56,592 nucleotides of DNA from Allobosea sp. Root483D1 (lineage in GTDB: Bacteria > Pseudomonadota > Alphaproteobacteria > Rhizobiales > Beijerinckiaceae), in the NCBI RefSeq assembly GCF_001429505.1, contig NZ_LMJW01000018.1:460905-517496 (forward strand), in the 5' to 3' direction. This document shows, piece after piece, positions 1 to 8,852 of the stretch (position 1 is its first letter; every line of letters starts with the position of its first letter). The position numbers and the translations under genes are program-made. The notes under the pieces were generated by a model. That model had not been told where the DNA came from. It made no database searches and saw only the letters and a list, made by a program, of their open reading frames with translations.

Positions 1-1
1 G

Positions 2-1465
2 GCGCAGCCCGTCACGGGCAGCCAATGGTCGCCGAGCCGCTTCCAGGCGGCGACGGGGCTCGGCGAGGTCAGGCTCGCCCTCGGCGCTGAGCGGCTGGAA
101 CTGACCGACAAGATCGCCTTGACCAAGGCACGGCTCGACCTGGCGGCGGGGCCGGACGGGCTCGTCCTCGACAATCTCCGCGGCAGCCATGCCGGGGGCG
201 AGGTCAGCGGGCGGCTTTCGGCCCGTCGCGAAGGCGGGCTGGCGCAGATCACCGGCAAGCTCGGCCTCGCCGGGCTCGACCTTGCCGCACTGACGCAAGG
301 GGCGCTGACAGGGAAGCTCTCCGGCAGTTTCGAGGCCGGCGGCTCCGGCGAGAGCCCGGCGCGCCTGATCGCGGCGCTCGGCGGCGCCGGCTCGATCAGC
401 GTCTCGGGCGCCGGCATGGCGCGTTTCGATCCCTCCGCGATCTCCAAGGTGATCGCCGCGACGGGCGAGGATGCTTCCGAGAGCGAAACGGACCGTCTGC
501 AGGACCGGATCGGCGCGGCTCTTGAGAAGGCAAGCTGGCCGCTTGGCGATGTCACCATTCCCTTCACCCAGGCGGCCGGCGTGCTGCGCGTCTCGCCCGT
601 CTCGGTCGAGCGTGCGGGCCTGCGGGCCGATGCGACCGGGCTGGTCGACTGGCGGGCGATGACGACCGATCTGCGCCTGAATCTTCGCCCGCTCGGCGCT
701 GCGCCGAAGGGCTGGCCGGAGCAAATTCCGCAGGTCGGCGTCGCCTGGCGCGGGCCGCTCGATGCGCCGAAGCGTGAGACCGATGTCGGGGCGCTCTCCA
801 ATGTGGTGGCGGCGCGGGCGCTGGCGCGCGAGATCGAACGGGTCGAGGCTTTCGAGGCGGACCAGCGCGAGCGGGCGATGAACGTTCGACGCCTGCGGGC
901 CGAGCGCGAGCTGCGCGAGAACGAGCGCAAGCTCGCCGAATTCCTGAAGGCCGAGGAGGAGCGCCGCATCGCCGAGGAAAAGCGGGCGGAAGAGGCACGC
1001 AAAGCCGAGGAGGCCAGGCTAGCCGAAGAGGCTCGCAAGGCGGAGGCAGCACGCAAGGCCGAAGAGGCCCGGCTCGTCGAAGAAGCCCGCAAGGCCGAGA
1101 TCGCACGACGAGCGGAGGAGGCCAGGCAAGTCGAGGAGGCACGCAGGACAGAGATCGCCCGCAGGCTGGAAGAGGCGCGCGTCACCGAGGAGGCGCGCAA
1201 GCTCGAGATCGCCAGGCGGCAGGAGGAAGCGCGCAAAGTCGAGGACGAGCGGCGCAGGGCCGAAGCCGAGGAACGGGCCAGGCAGGCGGCGATCCGGGCC
1301 GCGATCGAAGGACGGCCCGGGCCGATGATCCTGCAGGGAGCGCCGCCCTCCTATATTCCGGGCGATCCCTATGTCAGGCCGCGCGGCGAAGCCCCGCCGC
1401 TGCCACCGCCGCTCGACATCCAGCCGGTGCCGCGGCCGCTGTCGCGCTCGCCCCTGCAAAACTGA
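2..1465 (+). CDS. AsmA-like family protein, C-terminal part (5' end outside window)
   Basis: The frame is open from base 2 with no start in view, so the gene begins before the window and about 487 residues are seen. The first part has the Gly/Leu/Ala-rich beta-strand pattern of the AsmA C-terminal domain, with stretches such as DLRLNLRPLG and VGVAWRGPLDAPKRE; AsmA-like proteins are envelope proteins linked to lipid transport or outer-membrane assembly. From about base 845 the protein turns into a very long charged helix (base 992-1249 is a regular hexad repeat) and ends in a proline-rich tail. The family call rests on the pattern just before the helix and is moderate. The helix plus Pro-rich end is typical of many alphaproteobacterial AsmA proteins, but here it is unusually regular. 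Confidence 0.7.
   Translation, partial: AQPVTGSQWSPSRFQAATGLGEVRLALGAERLELTDKIALTKARLDLAAGPDGLVLDNLRGSHAGGEVSGRLSARREGGLAQITGKLGLAGLDLAALTQGALTGKLSGSFEAGGSGESPARLIAALGGAGSISVSGAGMARFDPSAISKVIAATGEDASESETDRLQDRIGAALEKASWPLGDVTIPFTQAAGVLRVSPVSVERAGLRADATGLVDWRAMTTDLRLNLRPLGAAPKGWPEQIPQVGVAWRGPLDAPKRETDVGALSNVVAARALAREIERVEAFEADQRERAMNVRRLRAERELRENERKLAEFLKAEEERRIAEEKRAEEARKAEEARLAEEARKAEAARKAEEARLVEEARKAEIARRAEEARQVEEARRTEIARRLEEARVTEEARKLEIARRQEEARKVEDERRRAEAEERARQAAIRAAIEGRPGPMILQGAPPSYIPGDPYVRPRGEAPPLPPPLDIQPVPRPLSRSPLQN
992..1249 (+). repeat. Tandem hexad coding repeat (EARxxE) in the AsmA-like protein
   Basis: About 14 consecutive six-residue units of the form EARKAE, EARLAE, AARKAE, IARRAE are encoded as degenerate 18-base repeats. 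A six-residue period does not match the seven-residue heptad of a canonical coiled coil. It resembles charged single alpha-helices and the TolA domain II type of rigid spacer. Inference: a long stiff helix spanning periplasm. Confidence 0.75.
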
Positions 1466-1512
1466 TTCAAGCGGCTGGCATACTGATTCAAGCGCATGCG
1501 GCGCCGATTCAA
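1464..1512. repeat. Three GATTCAA copies at exact 21-bp spacing
   Basis: GATTCAA begins at 1464, 1485 and 1506. The first two copies sit inside a longer 13-base identity, ACTGATTCAAGCG, at 1461-1473 and 1482-1494. Each copy contains a GANTC site, the target of the CcrM methyltransferase in alphaproteobacteria. They lie at and just after the AsmA-like stop codon, in the convergent gap before argO. The spacing of two helical turns resembles iterons or an array of protein-binding sites. Confidence 0.7.
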
Positions 1513-1564
1513 TTTTCTTTCATAAACCGTTGAAATAGCGATATTTTCTCCCGCAGCAAGTCGA

Positions 1565-2173
1565 TCAGCTGCCCCGGAGCAGCTTGAAGGCAATCGCCCA
1601 CATCGTGGCGGCGACGATGCCATCGAGGATCCGCCAGGATCTTGGATTGGCGAAGAGCGGGCGCAGCCAGCGGGCGCCGTAGCCGAGCCCGAAAAAGAAC
1701 AGGAACGACGCGGTCATGGCGCCGGCGGCGAAGACTAGTTCCTGCCCGGGAAACTGGCTGGCGATGCTGCCGATCAGCAGCACCGTGTCGAGATAAACAT
1801 GCGGGTTGAGCCAGGTCAGCGCAGCGCAGGTGACGAGGCTGGCCGAGAGGCTCGCGCCGCCGCTGGCCCCGACCGCCAGAGCCTCGGATGAGCGCAGGGC
1901 CGAGAGCAGGCTGCGCGCGCCGTACCAGATCAGGAAGGCGGCGCCGCCATAGCGCATGGCGGGTTCGAGCAGGGGCAGCATCGCCGTCGCCTGCCGCAGG
2001 CCGACGACGCCGGCCAGGATCAGGACCGCATCTGAAAGTGCGCAGGTGAGACAGACCGCGAAGACGTGCTCGTTCCGCAGGCCCTGCCGCAGTACGAAGC
2101 TGTTCTGGGCGCCGATGGCGACGATCAGGCTGAGGCCCATGGTCAGGCCGGTGACATAGACGGAGAAAGGCAT
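1565..2173 (-). CDS. argO: LysE/ArgO-type amino-acid exporter
   Basis: A 202-residue inner-membrane exporter of the LysE/RhtB superfamily, ArgO/LysE branch, which exports arginine or lysine. The N-terminus reads MPFSVYVTGLTMGLSLIVAI followed by GAQNSFVLRQGL, the conserved first helix and loop of the family. About six hydrophobic segments follow, with AALTWLNPHVYLDT in the middle, a typical LysE motif. An in-frame ATG lies 22 codons upstream, but it would run through the inverted repeat in the divergent promoter, and the chosen ATG at 2173 has an AGGAC-like ribosome site. It is divergent from argP, the usual regulator of this exporter. Confidence 0.9.
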   Translation of the reverse strand: MPFSVYVTGLTMGLSLIVAIGAQNSFVLRQGLRNEHVFAVCLTCALSDAVLILAGVVGLRQATAMLPLLEPAMRYGGAAFLIWYGARSLLSALRSSEALAVGASGGASLSASLVTCAALTWLNPHVYLDTVLLIGSIASQFPGQELVFAAGAMTASFLFFFGLGYGARWLRPLFANPRSWRILDGIVAATMWAIAFKLLRGS

Positions 2174-2237
2174 GAGCGACGGTCCTGTTTCGTCGCCCTG
2201 CCTAGGCGCTGGGTTCGATTTAGTGTAGTTAAACATC

Positions 2238-2262
2238 ATTAGTCTGATTAAGCTGAGCTAAT
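2238..2262. promoter_or_regulatory. Putative ArgP (LysR) operator between argO and argP
   Basis: ATTAG (2238-2242) and CTAAT (2258-2262) form an inverted repeat around an AT-rich 15-base centre, in the 92-bp gap between divergent argO and argP. LysR-type regulators bind such interrupted dyads between themselves and their target. It lies directly before the argP ATG, so autoregulation is plausible. Inferred from position and symmetry only. Confidence 0.5.
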
Positions 2263-2265
2263 GCA

Positions 2266-3174
2266 ATGCTCGATTATCCCGCTCTGCGGGCCGTCTCGCT
2301 CGTGGTCAGGACCGGCAGCTTCGACAAGGCGGCGCAGGCACTGAACGTCACGCCCTCGGCGGTCTCGCAGCGGGTCAAGCAGCTCGAGGAGCGGCTGGGG
2401 ACGGTGCTGATCATCCGGGGGCAGCCCTGCACAGCGACCGAGCGGGGCGAATGGCTCTGTCGCCATATCGAGCAGGTCGGCCTGCTCGAAGGCGAACTGA
2501 TGACGCGGCTGCCGGCCCTGGCCGAGCCGGACCTGCCGCAGCAGCGCGTCACCCTGCGGATCGCCACCAATGCCGACAGCCTCGGAACCTGGTTCCTCGG
2601 AGCCGTCGCAGCTTTCACGAAGCGCAGCCCGCATCTCCTCGACATTGCCGTCGACGATCAGGAGCATACGGCGGATTGGCTGCGGCAGGGGCGGGTGCTC
2701 GCTGCCGTCACCGCGCTGGAGAAGCCGATCCAGGGTTGTCGCGTGATCACGCTCGGCTCGCTGCGTTATCTTGCGACGGCGAGCCCGCAATTCATGATGC
2801 GCCATTTCGCGCAAGGTGTGACGCTATCCGCGCTGGCGCAGGCGCCCTCACTGGTCTTCAACCAGAAGGATCGATTGCAGAGCCAGTGGATGGAAGCTGC
2901 CTTCGGTGAAAGCCCCGGCCATCCCGTGCATTGGGTGCCGTCGACGCAAGGCTTCGTCGAGGCGAGCCTGCTCGGCATCGGCTGGTGCGCCAATCCCGAA
3001 CTGCTGGTGAGGGACCATATCGCCGCCGGGCGGCTGCGCGAGCTCATGCCCGGCACGGCGCTGGACATACCGCTGTTCTGGCAGGTCAACCGGATTGCGG
3101 CCGAGCGGCTGACGGATCTGACGCGCGCGGTCGTGGAGACGGCGCGACGCCTGCTCGTCAATCCACTGGGGTGA
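2266..3174 (+). CDS. argP: LysR-family regulator ArgP
   Basis: A 302-residue LysR-type regulator of the ArgP/LysG/IciA branch. The N-terminus shows the winged helix-turn-helix (SFDKAAQALNVTPSAVSQRV, about residues 18-37). The effector domain follows from about residue 90 (RIATNADSLGTWFLGAV is the ArgP-type start of this domain). In Escherichia coli ArgP activates argO in response to arginine and lysine, and the divergent exporter here fits that role exactly. The ATG at 2266 is used because it opens MLDYPALRAV, the standard start for the family. Its 3' end overlaps the convergent RHH gene by 17 bp. Confidence 0.92.
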   Translation: MLDYPALRAVSLVVRTGSFDKAAQALNVTPSAVSQRVKQLEERLGTVLIIRGQPCTATERGEWLCRHIEQVGLLEGELMTRLPALAEPDLPQQRVTLRIATNADSLGTWFLGAVAAFTKRSPHLLDIAVDDQEHTADWLRQGRVLAAVTALEKPIQGCRVITLGSLRYLATASPQFMMRHFAQGVTLSALAQAPSLVFNQKDRLQSQWMEAAFGESPGHPVHWVPSTQGFVEASLLGIGWCANPELLVRDHIAAGRLRELMPGTALDIPLFWQVNRIAAERLTDLTRAVVETARRLLVNPLG

Positions 3175-3400
3175 GCCGAGCGGTATCGGCACGCCCGCGA
3201 TAATGCGCAAGCACCCGCAGCCGCAGCGCCGAGGAGAGGTTGAGCTCGCCGCGGCCGGAATCGACCTCCATAACCAGACTGGCGACGGGCCGCTTCTCGG
3301 CGGCCGCGATCTCCTTCAGCGCCTCCCAGAACGGCTCTTCGAGCGAGACGCTGGTGCGGTGGCCGGCGATGGCGAGGGAGCGCTTGCGCAGGCCGCTCAT
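3158..3400 (-). CDS. Ribbon-helix-helix domain protein
   Basis: An 80-residue protein with the ribbon-helix-helix pattern seen after fumC in many alphaproteobacteria: a basic start, RTSVSLEEPFWEALKEIAAAEKR (split here between strand and helix), then a second helix. Proteins of this fold bind DNA as dimers, but the targets of this family are not known to me. It is the last gene of the sspB-fumC-DUF4169-RHH operon, 10 bp after the DUF4169 stop. Its 3' end overlaps argP on the other strand. Confidence 0.8.
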   Translation of the reverse strand: MSGLRKRSLAIAGHRTSVSLEEPFWEALKEIAAAEKRPVASLVMEVDSGRGELNLSSALRLRVLAHYRGRADTARLTPVD

Positions 3401-3410
3401 GTCTTGCCGC

Positions 3411-3611
3411 TCACGCCTTGTCCTTGCCGTCGGGCTCGTCGGAAAGGCGATGGCCTTCGAGGCGGCGTTCCGCCTGCGCCTTCTCCGCCTCGGTCAGTTT
3501 GCGCTCGGCCTTGGTCCGGCCGAACTCGATCCGGTTCTGCGCGGCCTGCGCTTCGGCGCTCGCCCGGTCGCGGGCCTTGCGGGCGCGGCGGAGATTGACG
3601 ATCTCGGCCAT
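3411..3611 (-). CDS. DUF4169 family protein
   Basis: A 66-residue, highly charged, helical protein beginning MAEIVNLRRARKARDRA, the hallmark of DUF4169. Function is unknown. The ATG at 3611 lies 7 bp after the fumC stop; an upstream in-frame extension would run inside fumC and is rejected. The fixed place between fumC and the RHH protein is a known alphaproteobacterial neighbourhood. Confidence 0.85.
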   Translation of the reverse strand: MAEIVNLRRARKARDRASAEAQAAQNRIEFGRTKAERKLTEAEKAQAERRLEGHRLSDEPDGKDKA

Positions 3612-3618
3612 GGCCCCC

Positions 3619-5013
3619 TCAACCCGGGCTGAGCATGTCTTCGGCGACGACGGTCTTGTCGAACAGCGCCGCGTCGACGCCAGCCTTGAGGGCTTCCTCG
3701 CGCAGGGTCGTGCCGTTGTGATGGGCTGCCTTGGCGATGCTGGCGGCCTTGTCGTAGCCGATCGCCGGAGCAAGCGCCGTCACCAGCATCAGAGAGCGCG
3801 AGAGCAGTTCGGCGAGGCGCTCGCGATTGGGCTCGATGCCCTCGACGCAATTGCTGCGGAAGCTGTCGGCCGCGTCTGCAAGGAGGCGAGCTGATTGCAG
3901 GAACGCCTGCGCGATCACCGGCTTGAAGACGTTGAGCTCGAAATGGCCCTGGCTGGCGGCGAAGGAGACGGTCGCCTGGTTGCCGTGCACGCGGGTCGCG
4001 ACCATGGTCAGCGCCTCGGCCTGGGTCGGGTTGACCTTGCCGGGCATGATCGAGGATCCCGGCTCGTTCTCCGGCAGGCTGATCTCGCCGAGGCCCGAGC
4101 GCGGGCCGGAGCCCATCAGGCGGATGTCGTTGGCGATCTTGAACAGGTCCATGGCCAGCGCGGTCAGCGCACCATGGCTGTAGGAAATCGCGCCATGGCT
4201 GGCGAGCGCCTCGAACAGGTTGTCGGCGGTGCGGAAGGGCAGGCCGGTCAGCCTGGCGACCTCGGCCGAGAAGGCCTTGGCGAAATCGGGATGGGCGTTG
4301 AGGCCGGTGCCGACCGCGGTGCCCCCCTGGGCGAGCGCCAGCAGGCCGGGCAGGGTCTGCTCGATTCGGGCGATGCCGAGCTCGATCTGCGCGACATAGC
4401 CGGAGAATTCCTGGCCGAGCGTGACCGGGGTCGCGTCCTGGAGATGGGTGCGGCCGATCTTGACAAGGTCGGCGAAGGCGTCCGCCTTGGCGGCGAAAGC
4501 ATCCTTCAGCCGGCCGAGAGCGGGCAGGAGGTCGTTCGAGACGGCGAGCGCGGCGGCGATGTGGATCGCGGTCGGGAAGCTGTCGTTGGAGGACTGGCCC
4601 TTGTTGACGTGATCATTGGCGTGGACCGGGCTCTTCTTGCCGAGGCCTGCGCCCAAGATCTCGTTGGCGCGGTTGGCCAGCACCTCATTGGCGTTCATGT
4701 TCGACTGGGTGCCTGAGCCGGTCTGCCAGACGACGAGCGGGAAATGCTCGTCGAACTTGCCGGAAAGCGCCTCGTCGGCCGCCTGGACGATCGCCTTCTC
4801 GACGGTGGCGTCGAGCAGGCCGAGCTTGGCATTGACGGTGGCGGCGGCCTTCTTGACCATGACCAGCGCGTGCACCAGCGACAGCGGCATGCGCTCGGCC
4901 GGCCCGCCGATCTTGAAGTTCTGCAGCGAGCGTTGCGTCTGCGCTGCCCAATAACGGTCGGCGGCGACGTCGATCGGACCGAAGGAATCGGTCTCGCTGC
5001 GGAATCCGGTCAT
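3619..5013 (-). CDS. fumC: Fumarate hydratase class II
   Basis: Class II fumarase (fumarate + water = malate), a cytosolic homotetramer of the TCA cycle; 464 residues, the normal length. [10 protein letters not shown] (residues 187-196) carries the conserved catalytic His, and the superfamily signature [12 protein letters not shown] is at 319-330, with the catalytic Ser in the mobile SS loop. The N-terminus [20 protein letters not shown] is canonical. It follows sspB by 18 bp and is followed by DUF4169 at 7 bp, so it is most likely co-transcribed with both. Confidence 0.97.
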   Translation of the reverse strand: MTGFRSETDSFGPIDVAADRYWAAQTQRSLQNFKIGGPAERMPLSLVHALVMVKKAAATVNAKLGLLDATVEKAIVQAADEALSGKFDEHFPLVVWQTGSGTQSNMNANEVLANRANEILGAGLGKKSPVHANDHVNKGQSSNDSFPTAIHIAAALAVSNDLLPALGRLKDAFAAKADAFADLVKIGRTHLQDATPVTLGQEFSGYVAQIELGIARIEQTLPGLLALAQGGTAVGTGLNAHPDFAKAFSAEVARLTGLPFRTADNLFEALASHGAISYSHGALTALAMDLFKIANDIRLMGSGPRSGLGEISLPENEPGSSIMPGKVNPTQAEALTMVATRVHGNQATVSFAASQGHFELNVFKPVIAQAFLQSARLLADAADSFRSNCVEGIEPNRERLAELLSRSLMLVTALAPAIGYDKAASIAKAAHHNGTTLREEALKAGVDAALFDKTVVAEDMLSPG

Positions 5014-5031
5014 GATGGGAGTCCTTGGGTC

Positions 5032-5658
5032 TCAGGTCTTCTTGCGGAAGGCGTCGAGGCTGACGACCTGGGCGCCGCCTTCTTCCTCGGCCCCAGCCGA
5101 TTTCTGCTCGACGGCTAGGTCGGGCTTGCCGGCTTCGTCCGTTTTTTCGGCGGCTTTCGACTTGGCGGCCGGCAGCGACTTCACAGACGCCTTGGCGGGC
5201 AATGCCAGCGGCACAGCTGGTACGACACCAGGCTCCGACGCCGCGCCACGCGGGCCCTTCGCCGGCACGGGCGGTTCGCCCGCCGCGGCTTCGCCGGCTG
5301 CGTCCTGCGTCTCGAACTTCAGGCCGAACTGGACCGACGGATCGAAGAAGGTGGTGATCGCGTCATAAGGGATCAGCAGCCGCTCCGGCACGCCGGAGAA
5401 GGAGAGGCCGACCTCGAAGGCGTGGTCGCTGACGTTCAGGTCCCAGAACTGGTGCTGGAGCACGATCGTCATCTCGTCCGGGTGCTTCTCGCGCAGGCGC
5501 TGCGAGAGCCGCACGCCCGGAGCGGTCGTCCGGAAGGTGATGTAGAAATGATGCTCGCCCGGGAGTCCGTCGCGGCCCGCCTCGGACAGGATCTTGCGGA
5601 CGACGCCCTTGAGCGCGTCCTGCACCATCAGGTCGTAGCGGAGAATATCCTTGGTCAT
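5032..5658 (-). CDS. sspB: SspB, ClpXP adaptor for ssrA-tagged proteins
   Basis: A 208-residue alphaproteobacterial SspB. The first ~120 residues form the substrate-binding domain (GEHHFYITFRTTAPGV, IPYDAITTFFDPSVQFGLKF). The rest is a low-complexity Ala/Pro/Lys tail ending in QVVSLDAFRKKT, which in SspB proteins is the flexible arm whose end docks onto ClpX. The protein delivers tmRNA-tagged polypeptides to ClpXP. It is first in an operon with fumC, DUF4169 and RHH. The tmRNA gene lies about 160 bp upstream on the same strand, so tag and tag adaptor are neighbours. Confidence 0.94.
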   Translation of the reverse strand: MTKDILRYDLMVQDALKGVVRKILSEAGRDGLPGEHHFYITFRTTAPGVRLSQRLREKHPDEMTIVLQHQFWDLNVSDHAFEVGLSFSGVPERLLIPYDAITTFFDPSVQFGLKFETQDAAGEAAAGEPPVPAKGPRGAASEPGVVPAVPLALPAKASVKSLPAAKSKAAEKTDEAGKPDLAVEQKSAGAEEEGGAQVVSLDAFRKKT

Positions 5659-5814
5659 CGCGTCCGGGTTCCGTTTCCGCTCCTCTAGATCACGTCATGA
5701 TCGGAGGGAAGCTCCCCGAAACGAAAAACGTGACCAATTCCATTAGTTTAGATCGCCTCTCATGCAAAAGAGACTGGGCGCTTCCGCTGCTGGCCCGCGT
5801 CGGCGCAGCTGCAC

Positions 5815-5849
5815 AAAAAAAGTGGAGGCTTCTGTTGCCAGGCGCCTCC
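5815..5849 (-). terminator. Intrinsic terminator of ssrA
   Basis: On the minus strand GGAGGC (5849-5844) pairs with GCCTCC (5829-5824), and after two bases there is a run of seven T (5821-5815). Confidence 0.75.
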
Positions 5850-5904
5850 GAGCCCCGCCTTACGCGGCTAAACGCAAGGGCTTTGGTTTGGGAACCAGCA
5901 CCGC

Positions 5905-5943
5905 TTACGCGGCGACAGCAACCCGAGCATTGTTGTCGTTGGC
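5905..5943 (-). other. tmRNA tag reading frame (ANDNNARVAVAA)
   Basis: Twelve codons from GCC to a TAA stop encode ANDNNARVAVAA. With the alanine carried by the tmRNA itself the tag added to stalled proteins is AANDNNARVAVAA. The AND-N start and the hydrophobic VAVAA end are the SspB- and ClpX-recognition parts of alphaproteobacterial tags. Confidence 0.93.
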
Positions 5944-6173
5944 AACTATGCTTTTGGCCCGATAACGGCGGAACCATGCCGAGCAAAAGAACGACCTTTA
6001 CACCCTCGTCGATCCTATTTCGCCCCCGCCGCAGCCCTGCAGCCTGACGGCTGCAAGTCCCTGCCGCTCGCGCCGCAGGGCTGTGGTGGAGGCGCCGGGT
6101 ACCGCCCCCGGGTCCGAAAGGCTTATTCCGACGTCCGTTTATCGCCATAGCCGACCTTGCGGACGGCAAGCGG

Positions 6174-6179
6174 AATATA
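6174..6179 (-). promoter_or_regulatory. Candidate -10 box of ssrA
   Basis: TATATT on the minus strand, about 8 bases before the estimated 5' end of the acceptor piece. The region 17 bp upstream (TTTCCC) is a poor -35 match, so the promoter call is tentative. Confidence 0.4.
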
Positions 6180-6298
6180 GGGACTGAGTGCGCGCGGGGA
6201 AAGAGAGCAGAACGCCGTCCCGGCTAATTTCTGCGGAGGCGGCGCAGAAACCACAGGGAGAGCCCCGCAGCCTGCGCCGTTTCCGAACAAGATTGCGA

Positions 6299-6595
6299 TC
6301 AGGGCGCTGCCGCGCCGCCGATCACCGAGCCGTCATAGGCATTGAGATCGAGGGTCACCTCAAGGCCGCCCTGGGCGCGTCCGGCGATCTCCCAACGCCA
6401 GTCGGAGAGGGCGATCTCCTCGATGTGGACGAGGCCGTGGCGGAAGGCGATCGAGCGCGCCTGCGCTTCCGTGATCTTCGGCGCGGTGGCGGCTGCCGGA
6501 TTTTGAGGCTTGGCTTCAGCCGAGGCCGATGCCGAAGCGTGCCCTGCCAGGCCCACTGCCAGAAGCAGTGCGGCCAGCATGGATAGTCTGCTCAT
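6299..6595 (-). CDS. Small exported PepSY-like protein
   Basis: A 98-residue protein with an N-terminal signal peptide (MSRLSMLAALLLAVGLAGHA, then an Ala/Ser-rich cleavage region) and one domain with the PepSY pattern: ITEAQARSIAFRHGLVHIEE, then WRWEIAGRAQGG and LEVTLDLNAYDGSVI. PepSY domains are small periplasmic folds that may inhibit peptidases. The ATG at 6595 is chosen over an upstream one because it opens the signal peptide and has a GAGGA ribosome site. It stands alone between ssrA and thyA; the 130 bases between it and ssrA show nothing else. Confidence 0.75.
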   Translation of the reverse strand: MSRLSMLAALLLAVGLAGHASASASAEAKPQNPAAATAPKITEAQARSIAFRHGLVHIEEIALSDWRWEIAGRAQGGLEVTLDLNAYDGSVIGGAAAP

Positions 6596-6879
6596 AATAC
6601 GATCCTCATCAGCCGGGCGTTTGATGGAGCATCGGATCATTCCGGAAACCGGAAGCCACCTTGGTCCGATGCTTCAAGCGCAGGCCCGAAGCGCCCCTTC
6701 TGTTCATCACGCATTCAGATTGGGGCGATCTTTCGGCATTGCAATATCCGAGGCGATCACGATTTCTTTCGATGTCGCGAGGGCTGCGTGAAAAGCGGTT
6801 GAGAGCTGCGGCGCGCGAGGAGCGCGCCGGTGCGGATAGCGCTATTGTCGCGGGCTTTTCAGATTCGAATTCGGGTTCA

Positions 6880-7670
<791 letters not shown>

Positions 7671-7674
<4 letters not shown>

Positions 7675-8153
7675 CGCTCTCCATCCGTCCCGTCCGGCCC
7701 GACGAAGCGGGGTTGGTGCTCAGTTTCGTGCGCGAGCTCGCCGAATACGAGCAGCTGCTGCACGAGGTCGAGGCCAGCGAGGCCGATATGGCGGCCGCCC
7801 TGTTCGGGCAGGAGCCGAAGGTGTTCTGCGATATCGCCGAATGGGACGGCGCTCCCGCCGGCTTCGCGATCTGGTTCTACACCTATTCGACCTTCACCGG
7901 TCGGCACGGCATCTGGCTCGAGGACCTCTATGTCCGGCCCGAGCAGCGTGGCCGCGGCATCGGCAAGGCCCTGATGGCGCGCCTCGCCAAGCGCTGTGTC
8001 GACGAGGGCCTGTCGCGCTTCGCCTGGTGGGTTCTGAACTGGAACGAGCCCTCGCGGGTGTTCTACCGTTCGATCGGCGCGGTGGCGCAGAGCGAGTGGA
8101 CGGTGAAGCGGATCGACGGGGCGGCGCTGCAAAAGCTCGCCGCCGGAGGCTGA
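7671..8153 (+). CDS. GNAT family N-acetyltransferase (diamine-type)
   Basis: A 160-residue GNAT acetyltransferase. The acetyl-CoA loop is seen as [19 protein letters not shown] and the C-terminal motif as [19 protein letters not shown]. These features resemble the spermidine/spermine-type branch, which acetylates amines, but the substrate cannot be told from sequence. It starts in an ATGA overlap with thyA and ends 4 bp before the folA start, so it is translationally linked to the thymidylate/folate pair without an obvious role in it. Confidence 0.88.
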
Positions 8154-8157
8154 GCGG

Positions 8158-8685
8158 GTGACGAAGCTCCCCATCGTCCTGATCGCGGCGATCGCCGACA
8201 ATGGCGTGATCGGTCGCGACAACCAGCTGATCTGGCGGCTGCGGACCGATCTGCGCCGCTTCCGCGAATTGACCATGGGCTGCCCGATCATCATGGGCCG
8301 CAAGACCTTCCTCTCGATCGGGAAGCCGCTGCCGGGACGGCAGACCGTGGTGCTGTCGCGCGATCCGACCTTCCAGCTGGAGGGCGTCCATGTCGTGCCG
8401 GCGCTCGATCAGGCGCTGGAGACCGCGCAACGGCTCGGCGGAGCGATGGGCGCGCGCGCCGTCATCGTCGCTGGCGGCGGCGAGGTCTATGCGCAGGCGC
8501 TGCCCTTCGCGGACCGGCTGGAGCTGACCTTCGTGCACGCCCGGCCGGAGGGCGATGCGGTTTTCCCGGCCTGGGATCGTTCGGCCTTCCGCGAGAGCGT
8601 CCGCAGCGAGCATCCGGCTGGCCCCGAAGACGAATTTTCCTTTGCGTTCGCGACTTTCGAGCGGCAGAGCCAAGCGGCTATTTGA
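8158..8685 (+). CDS. folA: Dihydrofolate reductase
   Basis: A 175-residue DHFR (dihydrofolate + NADPH to THF). The N-terminal strand and Met20-type loop read IVLIAAIADNGVIGRDNQLIW, and GRKTFLSIGKPLPGRQTVVL is the NADPH-binding segment. GTG at 8158 is the start, 4 bp after the GNAT stop. It recycles the DHF made by ThyA two genes upstream. This is an intrinsic chromosomal DHFR, not a mobile resistance type by context. Confidence 0.93.
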   Translation: MTKLPIVLIAAIADNGVIGRDNQLIWRLRTDLRRFRELTMGCPIIMGRKTFLSIGKPLPGRQTVVLSRDPTFQLEGVHVVPALDQALETAQRLGGAMGARAVIVAGGGEVYAQALPFADRLELTFVHARPEGDAVFPAWDRSAFRESVRSEHPAGPEDEFSFAFATFERQSQAAI

Positions 8686-8852
8686 CGCTATTAGGCTCAT
8701 CCGGAGCAAGACCGCGGGTTTCGATGGCAAGGCTTTCCGGACAATGCAGCGCCCTTTTCGATGCGCTGAGCCCTCGGCGCCGGTCTCGCCCGGTCCATTT
8801 CTTGCCGATTGAGCCATGGAGTGGTACATAGATACTGCCTTGGAGCGGCGGA

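Larger units (their letters stand above)
5815..6166 (-). ncRNA. ssrA: tmRNA, circularly permuted two-piece gene
   Basis: Read on the minus strand, the acceptor piece comes first. It has a T-arm-like stem (CCGGG GGCGGTA CCCGG) and ends GCCTCCACCA, with the CCA at 6086-6084. A spacer of about 56 bases with a perfect 9-bp hairpin (CAGCCCTGC/GCAGGGCTG) follows. The coding piece then starts GGGGGC at 6027, which pairs with GCCTCC of the acceptor end, and continues GAAATAGGATCGACG, the tmRNA 5' signature. The tag frame lies at 5943-5905. This order is the permuted arrangement known in alphaproteobacteria, where the spacer is removed to give two RNAs. Outer ends are estimated from a TATATT -10 box and a U-run terminator. 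Confidence 0.93.

Noticed and set aside
5690..6169. Possible protein genes on either strand between sspB and the PepSY gene
   Set aside because: The region is explained by the tmRNA gene; the frames are chance readings of a structured RNA.
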